Source: Calamus simplicifolius
Lineage: Eukaryota; Streptophyta; Magnoliopsida; Arecales; Arecaceae
DNA length: 64,000 bases
Reading direction: 5' to 3'
NCBI GenBank assembly: GCA_900491605.1
Contig: UESW01004423.1
Coordinates: 661,165-725,164 of the forward strand
Below are positions 1 through 11,716 of this stretch, one piece after another. The notes below the pieces were generated by a model. The model had not been told where the DNA came from and ran no database searches. It saw nothing but the letters and a program-made list of their open reading frames with translations. The position numbers were made by a program, and so were the translations under genes. Numbering within the stretch: position 1 is the first letter of the stretch; each line of letters starts with the position of its first letter.

Positions 1-845
1 ATCATTGAGATTAAGTTGTGACTTTATGAGTGGATGACATCTGCAAGACAAGAAATAAAGGACATGTCATTGGCGATGACAGAGAAGTTTAACAAGTATT
101 GGGATGACATTTAAGGTGTATTGAGCATAGCAAATGTATTGGATCCAAGGTACAATATGAAGTCATTTGAATGCTATTTTCCTTTAGTTTATGGGAAAGA
201 GCATGCCAAATTGGAAATTGAAAAAGTTCAGACAACTATGGCCAATTTAGTTAAAAGTCAAGAGATAAAGGCAAACATAAGGAAAAGAGTTCTAGCCGTG
301 GGTCTTCAATGTTTCTTCTGCCTAATCATCCATCACTAAAAGAAGTAGATATGAGGCATTTTTAGCTTCTCAATATATTACTGCGGAGAAAGTCAAGACA
401 AAGTTGGACTTCTACTTAGAAGAGTCTATAACACCTGATAGTGATGACTTTGATGTGTTGAATTGGTAAAAAACTAATGGAGTAAAATTTCCCATGTTGC
501 AAAAGGTTGCTAGGGATATCTTTGCTATTCCTATGACTACAGTTGCTTCTGAATCTGCTTTCTCTACAAGTGGTAGAGTGATGAATCCTCGTCGTAGTAG
601 ACTTTTGCCTGCAATATTAGAGGCTTTAATGTGTGCTCAAAGTTGATTGTGGACTCAATTTGAAGGTAAGCGTCTATCCTGCATATATTATTTTTAAGTA
701 TATAATAATTTTCTTACTTTATTATCTCGTTGGTAAATTGTTAGATACATCAAAAAAGTTGGATGATGTTTACTTGTATTATTGGGATGATGGTGATGTT
801 AGTGACATTGAGGTATTTTATTTATTGATATCTTTTTATCCTTGT
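1..845 (+). pseudogene. Degenerate hAT (RICESLEEPER-like) transposase, C-terminal region
   Basis: Translation of 121-336 gives a transposase middle segment (VLDPRYNMKSFECYF). After a frame change, 480-640 encodes the conserved hAT C-terminal dimerisation motif (FPMLQKVARDIFAIP, then ASESAFSTSGRVM and RRSRLLP). This domain mediates transposase dimerisation in hAT elements. The reading frame is broken: a TAA lies at about 112-114, a frameshift or stop near 340, and a TAA at 467-469 sits where the family normally has a second tryptophan after NW. An acidic tail (about 755-815) follows a plausible intron starting near 666 (GTAAGC). The gene cannot make a full-length protein and is a fossil. Confidence 0.8.
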
Positions 846-1351
846 TGTTTGTAGTACTAGTATTTGTCACATTAGTAACAAATCCTTTTTTTTTTTGTAG
901 GAATCATGCACTTCTTCAGCAAGTATCATGGAGTGAAATTTTTATTATTTAGAGCGTGTTTATTATTATTTTTAATATTTTTAATGTTGTTGCTTATTGT
1001 TTGCTACCAAGTTGTAATTTTTTTTTTTACAAATTATTCTTCTAGAAATGCAATTAGAATTTGATAGATGATTTCCTATCTGGTTTGTTACGATGTTAAA
1101 GCTAATGTGGTTGATATATCAATATCAACGATTGGTTGTTGATGTTTGATATATCTTATCCTAATTAATTTAATTTTATTTTTTATGTAAACGATAAAGG
1201 GGTACCCCGTGGGTACCCGTTTGCTCGTCGGGTATCCCCGCCTCGCCCCGTTAACTATAACGGCTTAACGGGCAGGGAACGGATGTTTTTCTAATAGGGA
1301 TGGGTACCGGTATAGACTGCCCCGATCCATCCTCGAGCCGTTACCATCCTA
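1..1351 (+). mobile_element. 3' part of a hAT-family DNA transposon (left end outside window)
   Basis: The segment holds a degenerate hAT transposase C-terminus followed by about 500 bp of AT-rich tail. A short GC-rich subterminal stretch (1196-1351) is rich in GGGTACCC/CGGGTA motifs, as is common at ends of plant hAT elements. The last 20 bases (1332-1351), read on the minus strand, begin TAGGATGGTAACGG, which resembles the TAGGGATGGCAACGG-type ends of many plant hAT elements. If 1351 is the true end, the 8-bp target duplication would be ATACATAA (1352-1359). That cannot be verified because the left end is outside the window. Confidence 0.75.
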
Positions 1352-3079
1352 ATACATAAAGGTGTGCATCAAATGCATTCATTGGCCACGCATCCGTGCG
1401 AGCGCGCCTGCGAGGTATGCCATTGGGCCATCATATGCGAGGCATGACAACACGCTTGCATGGATGCACGGCTAATGATCGCGCTCATGCCATCATACGT
1501 GCCAAAGCCCATTAAATCTTAACATACACTATATACATAATGGCATGGATACACAGATAATCTATGCATTCGATGCACGCTTGCTGAATTGAAGAACGGT
1601 GCAGCAACTCTTCTCCCAAAGGGAATGGTTGGTTCAGACCTTTACGTCGGATTGAATTATTTGTAATTTTATATTTTGTTGTGTTAGACAATTTAATAAT
1701 TATACACTTAAAATTCTAATTATTAAATTATAAAATTACTATAATCTATGATAAAGATAAAGATAGACCTAAACTAACATAAATAAAATAATTAAAAAAT
1801 ATAACTATTTGTAATTTGAATATCAACTTAGTCCTAAATAGAGTAGAGTGAAGAAAGCAGATTCATATAGCCTATCTTATGTAGTTGAGAAAAGGCTTAA
1901 ATGAGTTGAGTTGAGTTGAAAAATCATAAAATTATTTCTTTATTATAAATTCTATCAAATAAATCTCAGACAACTAGAAAAACAAGTTCTTAACAAAATG
2001 TATCTCCATCAACTATCATTATCATAAGTAAAATTGTTTATGATGATATTATTATTATTGCTATTATTATATAATATACTAATTAATATAATATAATATA
2101 ATATAATATAATATTATTGAATATTATAATAAATATTAAATCTTATATTAATAATGTGAGAAAAACTTGATTATAACTGAATGTAGCCAAATTTTAAAAT
2201 TGGTCATATTTTCATTGTAAGATCAATACAAATTTTAAAGCCATTCAATCTTTTTTTTCACATTCTTCATCTTTAGATTCATAAATTATAGATCCATATT
2301 GAATTCATAAGTTATAGATCAAATTTGTGAAAGGTAACTTAATCCAAGTTTGACTACATGCAAATGTAGCAAATCTACCTCTTGATAATAATATAATATA
2401 ATATAATAAATTATAATATATATCATATTATAATTATAATTTATAGTATAATATTATGATTATATTATTTAATATTACAAATATATTATAATATTATGAT
2501 ATTATTAATTTTTATTCATCAATAATTATTAATCCTTACTTTTCAGATCTATTAGAACTCCTTTGTTTTGATTCATAAGAAATAGTAGTTAAAAAAAGAA
2601 AAAGTATATAATTATATAATATAATTAATATTAATGTAGCATTCATATATAATATATAATAATAATTTATATTATTATATTATTAATTATTTATAATATA
2701 ATTAATAATTATTATTATTTTAATAATATGATTAAATGTTATCATATGCTATATATTAATAATTTATTATATAATAATTTGAATAATTATTAAATTATAA
2801 TCATGATTATATTAATAAATGATCATTATTAATTGTAATGTAATAAAATTATATTAAATTATAAGTTAATGTAATAATAATTAATATAATTAAATATGAT
2901 TTAAGAATATGATTAATATGGTGCTTCTCATATCATCATTTTTGACAATTATTAAATAATAGTAATTTAGGAAAATAGAATGTCTATTTATTTTTTATTT
3001 ATTTTAAATATGAGAATTTATTTTAATTTTATAATTTTTTGTATGGTGGACCAAACATAAAAGTTCATTTATAAATAAA
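1352..3079. other. AT-rich intergenic spacer
   Basis: No gene is recognised. From about 1640 the sequence is extremely AT-rich, with runs of simple TAATA-type repeats, for example the TAATA/AATAT series at 2085-2120 and 2385-2410 and further ATTAT tracts to about 2900. 1360-1620 is less AT-rich and contains several GCATGG/ATGCAT-like words, but I see no coding potential. Confidence 0.6.
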
Positions 3080-4045
3080 TTTTAGAGCAAATTATAGTAA
3101 TATGCCATAAACTTTGGTCGATTATATATTGGTCTCAAAAGAATTTTTTTTAAAAAAATTGAAGCTTCTGTTCACTGTACAAAGCCCTCATCTATTTATT
3201 TGCCCATAACATTGTTAAGATATTGATTAAAATGATTAATTTGCTCTTTGTTTTCGTTTGTGGAGAGTTTGAAGCATCTAACCCTTTGCCTTAATCCTTC
3301 CTTCATCCCATCTAGGGTGAACTCTAGTGCTAACATGCATTTTTTTTTTAATCTACGGTAGAGCCCATTTGAATTATAGATCTCCATTCCTCATCATATA
3401 AGGTTGAAAGAGTCAAAATTTTATTACTCGAATAAAGGTTAAGCCTTAAAACTATTTTACAAACAAAAGGATGTCTAAAAATTTCTGTTTTAGGCCAACA
3501 AGAAAGATAGGAGAATAGAGAGGTCTTAGTCTGAAAGAAAATATAGAAATCTATGGATTGGTTCGGATACAAATGAGAAGAAAGGAAGCAGAGGAATAAG
3601 GCAAAGGTGGAGGCCCTCTCTAAGAATTAAATTCTGTGTCTTTTATTGCTCCTACTATTTCTTTTATTCTCATGAGTAAGTCTTATTTTTTTAGTCCTAA
3701 AAACATTCTCAATCATTATTATTTTTCCTTTTGGGTGCCGTTGATGCTTCTTGGTCAGGAGAATTTGTTTTTATTTTTCATTCAAAAATTTTATTTTCAA
3801 ATGATATCTTTTAACAACTCAACTTAACTCAACTAAACCTTATCTTTTTCTTATTTAGCTAAAGGTAACCTTCGTTTCACCAAAAAAAAAAAAAAAAGTA
3901 CTATCATATGCTAACACCTATGATAGATATGGTTGGGATGAGTCTTTGTGTAATAAAATAAAGTTTGGAGTCTTTGAAAAAAAAAAAAAAAGATCAATAT
4001 ATAATCGGCTAAAACGAAAAAGTTTTATTATAATTTACTTTAATT
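3080..4045. mobile_element. Possible small non-autonomous inverted-repeat DNA element
   Basis: Two segments about 55 bp long, 3080-3134 and 3991-4045, are imperfect inverted repeats of one another. The best-matching core is CGATTATATATTGGTCT at 3119-3135 against its reverse complement at 3991-4007 (one mismatch). The interior has no convincing ORF. It could be a MITE-like element. Because the surroundings are AT-rich, chance resemblance over part of the arms is possible, and no clear target duplication was found. Confidence 0.35.
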
Positions 4046-4383
4046 TTACTATTAAATATATTTCATTCGCAAACAAATTTTACTATAACTTATATTCCAA
4101 ATGAATCTTAAATTGGCTTCAATAAAAAAAAAGAACTTCTAAGTCTTACTAAACCCACCCCTCCCTCAACACACATATATAAATAATTATATAATATAAT
4201 ATAAAAATAAATTTAATTATATTTAAATGCATTTAAGTTAAGAATTTAATTATTTTTTATCTTTAAATTCATACGAAATTTAAAAACTACTTTTATTTTT
4301 TTATTTTTAAATTTATGAATCGTATAAATTTAAATATGAAATGAGTATTGAAACCCTTCATTCTTTTTTCTTGTACACAGATA

Positions 4384-4412
4384 TAAATATATATATATAT
4401 ATATATTATATA
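4384..4412. repeat. (TA)n microsatellite
   Basis: An almost pure AT dinucleotide run of about 28 bases inside AT-rich spacer. The rest of 4046-5060 shows no gene. It includes a poly(A) run near 4606-4621 followed by AAAGC repeats. Confidence 0.8.
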
Positions 4413-5344
4413 TAATTTGGGTCTTGTTACGTCAAGCTTTTTTAAAGTGCATATATCATTGTCAGCCATCAATTATTGGGATACGAAGTAGAGGCAGAGA
4501 AGAAACAAACCAATTGCCGAATAATGCAAGTTGCATTTGTCCTGCTCTCTCAACCCTCCATTTTCTGATGCAAGTTGCATTTGCCCATTGATGTGATGTT
4601 ACATCAAAAAAAAAAAAAAAAGAAAAGCAAAGCAAAGCAATCAAAAAGCTAGATTTAACTCTTATTTCATAATTAAGTTAAGATTAAACCAGCAAGCAGG
4701 CAACTCATGCAAGCGATCTATCAAGAAATTAAGATAATTTATTTATATAATTTTGGATAAACCTTGATTACAATTCAATCCATACTTAAAGCTACCACAC
4801 TTATCAAGAATATTATTATTAATTTCCGTAACAATAATAATCAAAATGATACATGATATATTGAAGCTATCTTTACGCACCTGTGGTATATTTAATTCTT
4901 TGGGATAGATTGTCTTATTATAATAATAATTACGTAATCTACGTAACTTTGTTTTCTTGGTTTGTTTACTTACCAACCCTAGTAAAAATTTATAATTTTT
5001 TTTAAAAAAAACATTTATATAATATCCTTTGCTCCACGTATTCAAATCCTTTCGAGTTCGTTAGTGAATTTGAAAGTCAACTTCGTTAATTACGATTGTT
5101 CGTGGCGCTTTGAGATCTGTGCAGTAAATGATCTTGACGGTGGACGGGTCACGGTTATAATTGCACGAAATATGGACACCTGGCCGCGTGAGACCGGTTT
5201 ATCCTTTCGGACGGCCCGGTCCAAGCGAACCCAAGGCAAAAATATCTGGAGCGGTGGGGCCGGGTGCTGACCGGACTCCGTTATCCAATGGAACGCCGTA
5301 AAGTGGCAGGCGCGCCCCCTTCCCCAATATCTCAAGCAAGACGC

Positions 5345-5483
5345 TTCCAGAATTCCCCAGAGGCCGCGCGAGTCGTCGCTCGCCGACCACGACACCCACC
5401 CACCGTCCATCTCGTACCAATCCAACGACCAGGATTCCCCCGTTCGAACCTTCCGGAAATTCGAGGGCATCCAATAATAAAAG
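5345..5483 (+). promoter_or_regulatory. HSC70 promoter with heat-shock elements and TATA-like box
   Basis: 5446-5458 reads GAAccTTCcgGAA, a perfect three-unit heat-shock element (alternating GAA/TTC at 5-bp spacing), the binding site of heat-shock factors. A second, weaker site at 5345-5352 (TTCcaGAA) has a degenerate third unit. A CCAAT at 5471-5475 overlaps a TATA-like AATAATAAAAG (5473-5483), about 120 bp before the start codon, leaving a leader of roughly 90 bases. The GC-rich flank around 5280-5600 contrasts with the AT-rich spacer upstream. Confidence 0.65.
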
Positions 5484-5600
5484 CAGCCCTTCCGTCGTCC
5501 TGCCACCTCAGATTTCTGAGTCTTCCTTCCTTCCTCCGAAGTCACTTACGTTTCTGGTTTCTCTTGCGATCTCTCCGATTTGCTCTGTGAGAGGGAAGCC

Positions 5601-8521
5601 ATGTCGAAGGGCGAGGGTCCGGCGATCGGGATCGACCTGGGGACGACCTACTCGTGCGTCGGCGTCTGGCAGCACGATCGGGTGGAGATCATCGCCAACG
5701 ACCAAGGGAACCGCACCACCCCGTCTTACGTCGCGTTCACCGACACCGAGCGCCTCATCGGCGATGCCGCCAAGAACCAGGTGGCTATGAACCCCACTAA
5801 CACCGTCTTCGGTGAGTTCTGGATACCTTCCTCCGTTTCTTAGGCTATGTTTTTAAGCAGAGTTATAGTACCGCTCCGTTGTGATGGAATTGTTTGGAAA
5901 TTCCGTAAGTTTTAGATCTCGGACAATTATCCAAGTTTCGTTGACGTTGACGTGCTCCTAATTTTTTCATAATAAAAGAATTATTCAGGGTTTTTTTTTT
6001 GGTAAATTATTTTTTGATTTTCTGCTCAGTGACTTTATTTGTAGTTTTTGTGCTCTTTGTTATTTAAAGTTGCGTGCTTTTATATATTTTATATGATTTT
6101 TGTAACGAATGGAAAGATTTGCGCTGTTTCTAGATTATGCTATAGAGATCTGAAAGCTTGTGTGTAAATTTAGGCTTTGTACTGAAGGATTCAAGTTATA
6201 TCATGAGGTTTTAGTCTCACTAATCCTCTTGGTGTTGAATGATGTGCGTTGTTCTTCGGGATATGTAGCTTACCGAATTTCCAACTTGTTTGTTTGTCTT
6301 ACTTACGTGCTTTACAGCAACAAGCTGTCAAAACTCGTAATTTTTATATGTTTATAAAGGAAAGAAGATGTTAGCTGTGTCAAAACTACTGTTTTCTTTA
6401 GATCTACGGCATAACAAATTATGGAAGATATTTATTACGCAATTTAGTCGATGTGTATGGAGCTAGATTTGTAATCAATGGTAATAAATCATAAAAGCAA
6501 AAAAAAAAAAAAAAAAAAAAGCTTGAATTTTGAGCCTAATTGACATGATTTGGGTGAAGTTTAATCTTATTGATTTTAAGTTCAAAATTGTCTTCACTGG
6601 TAGAAGAAGAGTTGCCATGAAAGTCTTTTTGAATCTTTGTTTAAATGAGTTCTACCTTGACTTGAAGTTCTTACGATTTATTGGCAACTAGAGCTTTATC
6701 CTTATGAAATCCTCGGCATCTTGCTTATTTTTTAAATTTTTTCTCTGACAATTTTTGTTCTGTTTGTGGTTATGGTGGCGTACAGATGCGAAGCGGTTGA
6801 TTGGCAGACGTTTCAGCGACCCCTCTGTCCAGAACGATATGAAGCTGTGGCCTTTCAAGGTCATTCCAGGCCCCAATGACAAGCCCATGATCGTGGTCCA
6901 GTACAAGGGCGAGGACAAGCAGTTCGCCGCAGAGGAGATTTCATCCATGGTCCTCATAAAGATGAAGGAGATTGCTGAAGCCTACCTCGGTTCTACCATT
7001 AAGAACGCAGTGGTCACAGTCCCTGCCTATTTCAATGACTCCCAGCGCCAGGCCACCAAAGATGCTGGTGTCATTTCTGGCCTCAATGTTATGCGAATTA
7101 TCAACGAACCCACGGCCGCCGCCATCGCCTATGGTCTTGACAAGAAGGCTGGCAGCTCTGGCGAGAAGAATGTTCTTATCTTCGACCTTGGTGGTGGCAC
7201 TTTTGATGTCTCTCTTCTCACCATTGAAGAGGGTATCTTCGAGGTGAAGGCTACTGCTGGTGACACTCACCTTGGTGGTGAGGACTTTGACAACCGGATG
7301 GTCAACCACTTCGTTCAGGAGTTCAAGAGGAAGAACAAGAAGGACATCAGCGGCAACCCGAGGGCCCTGAGGAGATTGAGGACAGCTTGTGAGAGAGCGA
7401 AGAGGACACTCTCTTCCACCGCCCAGACCACCATTGAGATCGATTCCCTGTATGAAGGCATTGATTTCTACTCCACCATCACCCGTGCCAGATTTGAGGA
7501 GCTCAACATGGACCTGTTCAGGAAGTGCATGGAGCCCGTGGAGAAGTGCCTGAGAGATGCCAAGATGGACAAGAGCAGCATCCATGATGTTGTCCTTGTT
7601 GGTGGATCTACTAGGATTCCCAAGGTGCAGCAGCTTCTTCAGGACTTCTTCAATGGGAAGGAGCTCTGCAAGAGCATCAACCCTGATGAAGCTGTTGCCT
7701 ACGGTGCTGCTGTCCAAGCTGCTATCTTGAGTGGCGAGGGCAATGAGAAGGTCCAGGACTTGCTGCTGCTGGATGTCACCCCTCTCTCTCTTGGTTTGGA
7801 GACCGCGGGAGGGGTTATGACCGTCTTGATTCCAAGGAACACTACCATCCCAACCAAGAAGGAGCAGGTCTTCTCCACCTACTCTGACAACCAGCCTGGT
7901 GTCTTGATTCAGGTCTATGAGGGTGAGAGAACCAGGACCAGGGACAACAATCTTCTTGGCAAATTTGAGCTATCTGGCATTCCTCCTGCTCCAAGAGGTG
8001 TGCCTCAGATCAATGTTTGCTTTGATATTGACGCCAATGGCATCCTTAACGTGTCTGCTGAAGATAAGACCACCGGGCAGAAGAACAAGATCACCATCAC
8101 CAATGACAAGGGTAGGTTGAGCAAGGAGGAGATCGAGAAAATGGTCCAGGAAGCCGAGAAGTACAAGGCTGAGGACGAGGAGCACAAAAAGAAGGTGGAG
8201 TCAAAGAACTCCTTGGAGAACTATGCTTACAACATGAGAAACACTATCAGGGACGAGAAGATTGCTGCCAAGTTGCCAGAGGATGAAAAGAAGAAAATTG
8301 AGGATGCCATTGAACAGGCCATCAATTGGCTGGATGGCAATCAGCTAGCTGAGGCGGATGAGTTCGAAGACAAAATGAAGGAGCTGGAGAGCATCTGCAA
8401 CCCAATCATTGCCAAGATGTACCAGGGTGCAGGCGCTGGCATGGCTGGTGGCATGGATGAGGATATTCCGGCGACCGGTGGTAGCAGTGGTGCAGGGCCA
8501 AAGATTGAGGAAGTTGACTAA
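5601..8521 (+). CDS. HSC70: Cytosolic heat shock cognate 70 kDa protein (HSC70), two exons
   Basis: ATP-driven chaperone of the cytosol and nucleus that binds and releases unfolded polypeptides with J-protein and nucleotide-exchange partners. Exons are 5601-5811 and 6786-8521, joined in phase 1 after codon 70, and encode 648 residues, the usual length for plant HSC70. All three family signatures are present: IGIDLGTTYSCVGVW near residue 11, IFDLGGGTFDVSLL near 200, and VVLVGGSTRIPKVQQLL near 335. The substrate-binding and lid regions are complete. The C-terminus ends PKIEEVD, the EEVD motif of cytosolic members that docks TPR co-chaperones. The start is the first ATG of the GC-rich exon and matches family N-termini. 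The upstream heat-shock element suggests heat inducibility on top of cognate expression. No damage is seen. Confidence 0.97.
5812..6785 (+). other. HSC70 intron 1
   Basis: 974 bases with donor GGTGAGTTC and acceptor TACAG. It is AT-rich compared with the exons and contains a poly(A) run at about 6500-6520. The intron splits the codon for Asp-71 just before the AKRLIG motif, the conserved position of the single intron in plant cytosolic HSC70 genes. A small ORF inside it (6160-6357) has no recognisable content. Confidence 0.93.
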
Positions 8522-11500
8522 GGTTCTCGACTAGCAGCAGCATGGTGTGCCTGCTTGGTGTATGTAGTGTGGTGTTCTGGCAGTTCACCCAAAACTTATT
8601 CCACCTCACCTTCTGGTTTTGTTTCTATTTACCTGGTTTTTTTTTTTTTTTTTAAGCTGCGTTTGGGTGGCTGCTGCATCTATATGATGTTTTAGCTTGA
8701 ATATGGTGGACTTCATGAACATGAGAAATTCTGTTCTCGAAACTCTCTCTCAACTTGTTTGTCTGGATATAAATAGTGGGAATGCCTGTACGGAGGTGCA
8801 GGCGGGCGTTCAATGAAGTGAAAATTTGTGAAAGCGACGTGTGCAGATAAAACGATGGATAAGATTATTTTGATATGGAACTTGCGAGGATGTCAACATA
8901 AAGATGGTGTCTGCGTGGTGTTTGACTCTGGAAGGTGTTTGAACGTGTCTATAAAAGGGGTCACGTCACCTCCAAGAAAGAATGAACTAAGAAGCCTCAA
9001 GGCAGCCTAAGCTTCCTTGAATGCTAACTCAAATGACAATTATTTTTAGGCTTTGAATTGCAAGTGATTGACTTGCGCATGCAAAGAGTATATTGGAGTT
9101 TCAGAAGGCTTTGAAATGCAAAATGCAAACATATGGCACTGGCACGGAGGATATTGGAGTTTTACAGGACTTTGAAAAGGAATAGCAACATCCTCTTTTT
9201 CTTTTGCTCGCAGGCCAGCAATGTACCAAACTTCAGAGAGGAATGGCAACATCCTCTGCTCGCTATACGGCTGCTCGTGACTACGATTGTATATTTCGAA
9301 ATTGGAGTGTAGAAAAAGAGATTCCCAAAGGTTGTCCCCCATATGATTAATAAGCAACACAAGCACCAACCCGGTTCATTGGACCGCTTGATTCCTTGTA
9401 AATATGAGTAGCCTTAAAAGGTATTGAGGGCAGAAGAAAACCTCAAAATATCAATGAGAAACATATGAGAATCATTTACATGAATTGTATTTAGTCATCC
9501 ATCCAATCTAAGTTTTCGAATCACCTTCCACAAGCTGTTCTCAGCTCAGCCCTAATAGAGATTAAGGTTAGCACCATCCAGGTGTACACCAAATGCCACC
9601 ACCAAGAAGAGATTGGGACACCTTATTGCGAATCTTACTCCACCATAGAGTGCCATAATCAATCACATTGCCATGGAAGTTAATTTTGAGAAAGCTATAG
9701 AGGGTGAAGGCTCCTAAGTAAGATGAATCATATGTAAGGTCACACAAGTTGCGAATAAGAGAACCCTAGATTTCCCAAGCTATCAAGAATCTCTCCATGA
9801 CTTCTATGTGAATAAACCGTAATGTCTGTCATCAAGAATCTCAAAAAGGTCAGACAAGGGTTCTGATGATGATTCTCAAAACACTCAGCCCATCCCTCGC
9901 CAGCCATACGATAAACAATATGATAAATAATAATCACATTATGCCTTCTGTTTATAACTCTAAATATCCTCTCACATTATGCCTTCTGTTTGTAACTCTA
10001 AATATCCTCCCCTGCTATCTAAATCTTCCAGATTGAGAGTACCATTGTCTCCTAAGATCATTTTTTATGATCATAACATACCCAATACCAAGAAAGAGGG
10101 TCATGCCCCAACAGAAGTAGATCCTCTGCATGCATCTCCTGCCTTGATGTGTAGCTCTTTTGTCTTGTACCAAACAAGGACCATATCATGCGATCATCTA
10201 CTAGAATATGTCATCCAGGGGCCTGTTTGGTAAGTACCACAGTTGAAGTCTTCCAGCTGTGGCTTTTCCATCAGCAGCATGTGATTCATAAGAAATCTTA
10301 TCTTCTAGTCTTTCTGCAATCACTCTGAAAGCACAACCCTTGGCACAGTTTTCCCTCTCCTTTTATTGGATGCTCTAACATGCTTACAGTTCTAAAGAGC
10401 TGCTGCTTCAGTCATTGTACTCTTCATGGGATGGAACAGGGTATCATAAGATCTCTAGCAGCAAGCACTGATCTCCAAGTGTAACCGTTCAGAGTCAACA
10501 GCATGTAGGCAATCGAGAGAGAAAAAATATAAGAAATTTCACTTATAACAACAACAATAAGAGCCATGCACAAGCGGTCACCATAAGCTATAAGAGATGT
10601 TTGTTACAAAAAGGACTAAGAGCTATGCACCAGCAACATTAAAAAACTATTAAAAAAAAATCACCACTCAACCATATATCCGGACAAGCTTACGGTTTGT
10701 ATATTTAAAGCAACTTGAAAACAAATGGAACAATTTAAATATATCAACAACTGACACAAAATCGATCTTTAGAGGGCAGATGGTGAAACTACATAATGTT
10801 TAGGCAATGACTTAGCAATTTGAACACGTTGAGAAATCAGCCAAGGACAAACAATGCAGGAAAAATTTTAATTGCAGGTGACATGGCACGAAAAGAAAAC
10901 CAATACATTCATTGAATAAAAGCTTTAAAAGGAGTAAAAGACTCCTCACAAGAGAGAGAAATAGGAGGATACATTATATAACATATGATTGGCAAGGAGT
11001 CTAAAATCACAAAACGTACAGAAAATGCCGTGGACAGTCAGTGGCAGTGGCTCAGACCTATCATATAACGATACAATACAGACAGAGATAATGGAATAAA
11101 AACCTGCAGATGGTCAAGTTATCACAATTATTAGATATCTCCAAATATCCAAAAGGCTTTTACATAAACCAAGTGACAGCATCTCTTCAACTAGCTACAC
11201 AAGCACAAATATCAACTAGAAACATAAACAAGCAATATCTATCAGTTGTTTCCGTTGAGTATAGGGATAGTATTACTTCCTGAGAGTGCATACAAGTAGG
11301 CATCCCCATACCACATACAGAACGGAAGCCTGATATATTTTTGCTGAAAGTTTATGAAATTCAATGCAAATGTGTTGTTGAACTACAAAACTGGTTTATC
11401 ACCACGCCAACAAAACAATCAACCAAATGACAAAAGAAAAGTTAAATTTAACTTGATTTCTCATGTTAAATATTTCAACATGAATGACAAAGATGTTCTC

Positions 11501-11716
11501 AAACCTCAACATTTTGTCACGACATTCAAGCATGCAGCTCTATAAAGACATCCAACCCAATACGCAAACACAAAAAATTTTCAAACTAAATTGCAAATGA
11601 GAGTTGCATATGGCAAGGATGTGCCTCCATTTCACAAATTTCCTTTTATGCTACAGAGTTTGTAAACAATGGAAATTGGCCAAAGGAACAGCCCATCACA
11701 TACTATCCCCACTTAT
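8522..11716. other. HSC70 3' flank and intergenic spacer
   Basis: 8522 to about 8790 looks like the HSC70 3' UTR: a T-rich tract at 8637-8654 and ATAAATAG near 8769. The remaining ~2.9 kb has moderate base composition and only short unconvincing ORFs, with no recognised protein or RNA. The stretch adjoining 11717 should contain the 3' UTR of the minus-strand HSP20-like gene. Confidence 0.6.
9935..10010. repeat. 38-bp tandem duplication
   Basis: Two head-to-tail copies (9935-9972 and 9973-10010), each beginning CACATTATGCCTTCTGTTT, differ at about two positions. It is a simple local duplication in spacer with no evident function. Confidence 0.85.

Noticed and set aside
5090..5590. ORFs of 91-151 aa on both strands in the HSC70 promoter
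   Set aside because: GC-rich promoter/leader composition, no recognisable protein, and overlap with heat-shock elements.
6941..7717. 258-aa ORF antisense to HSC70
   Set aside because: Long antisense frames are a well-known by-product of codon usage in HSP70 genes. The sense protein is complete and there is no independent domain in the antisense frame.
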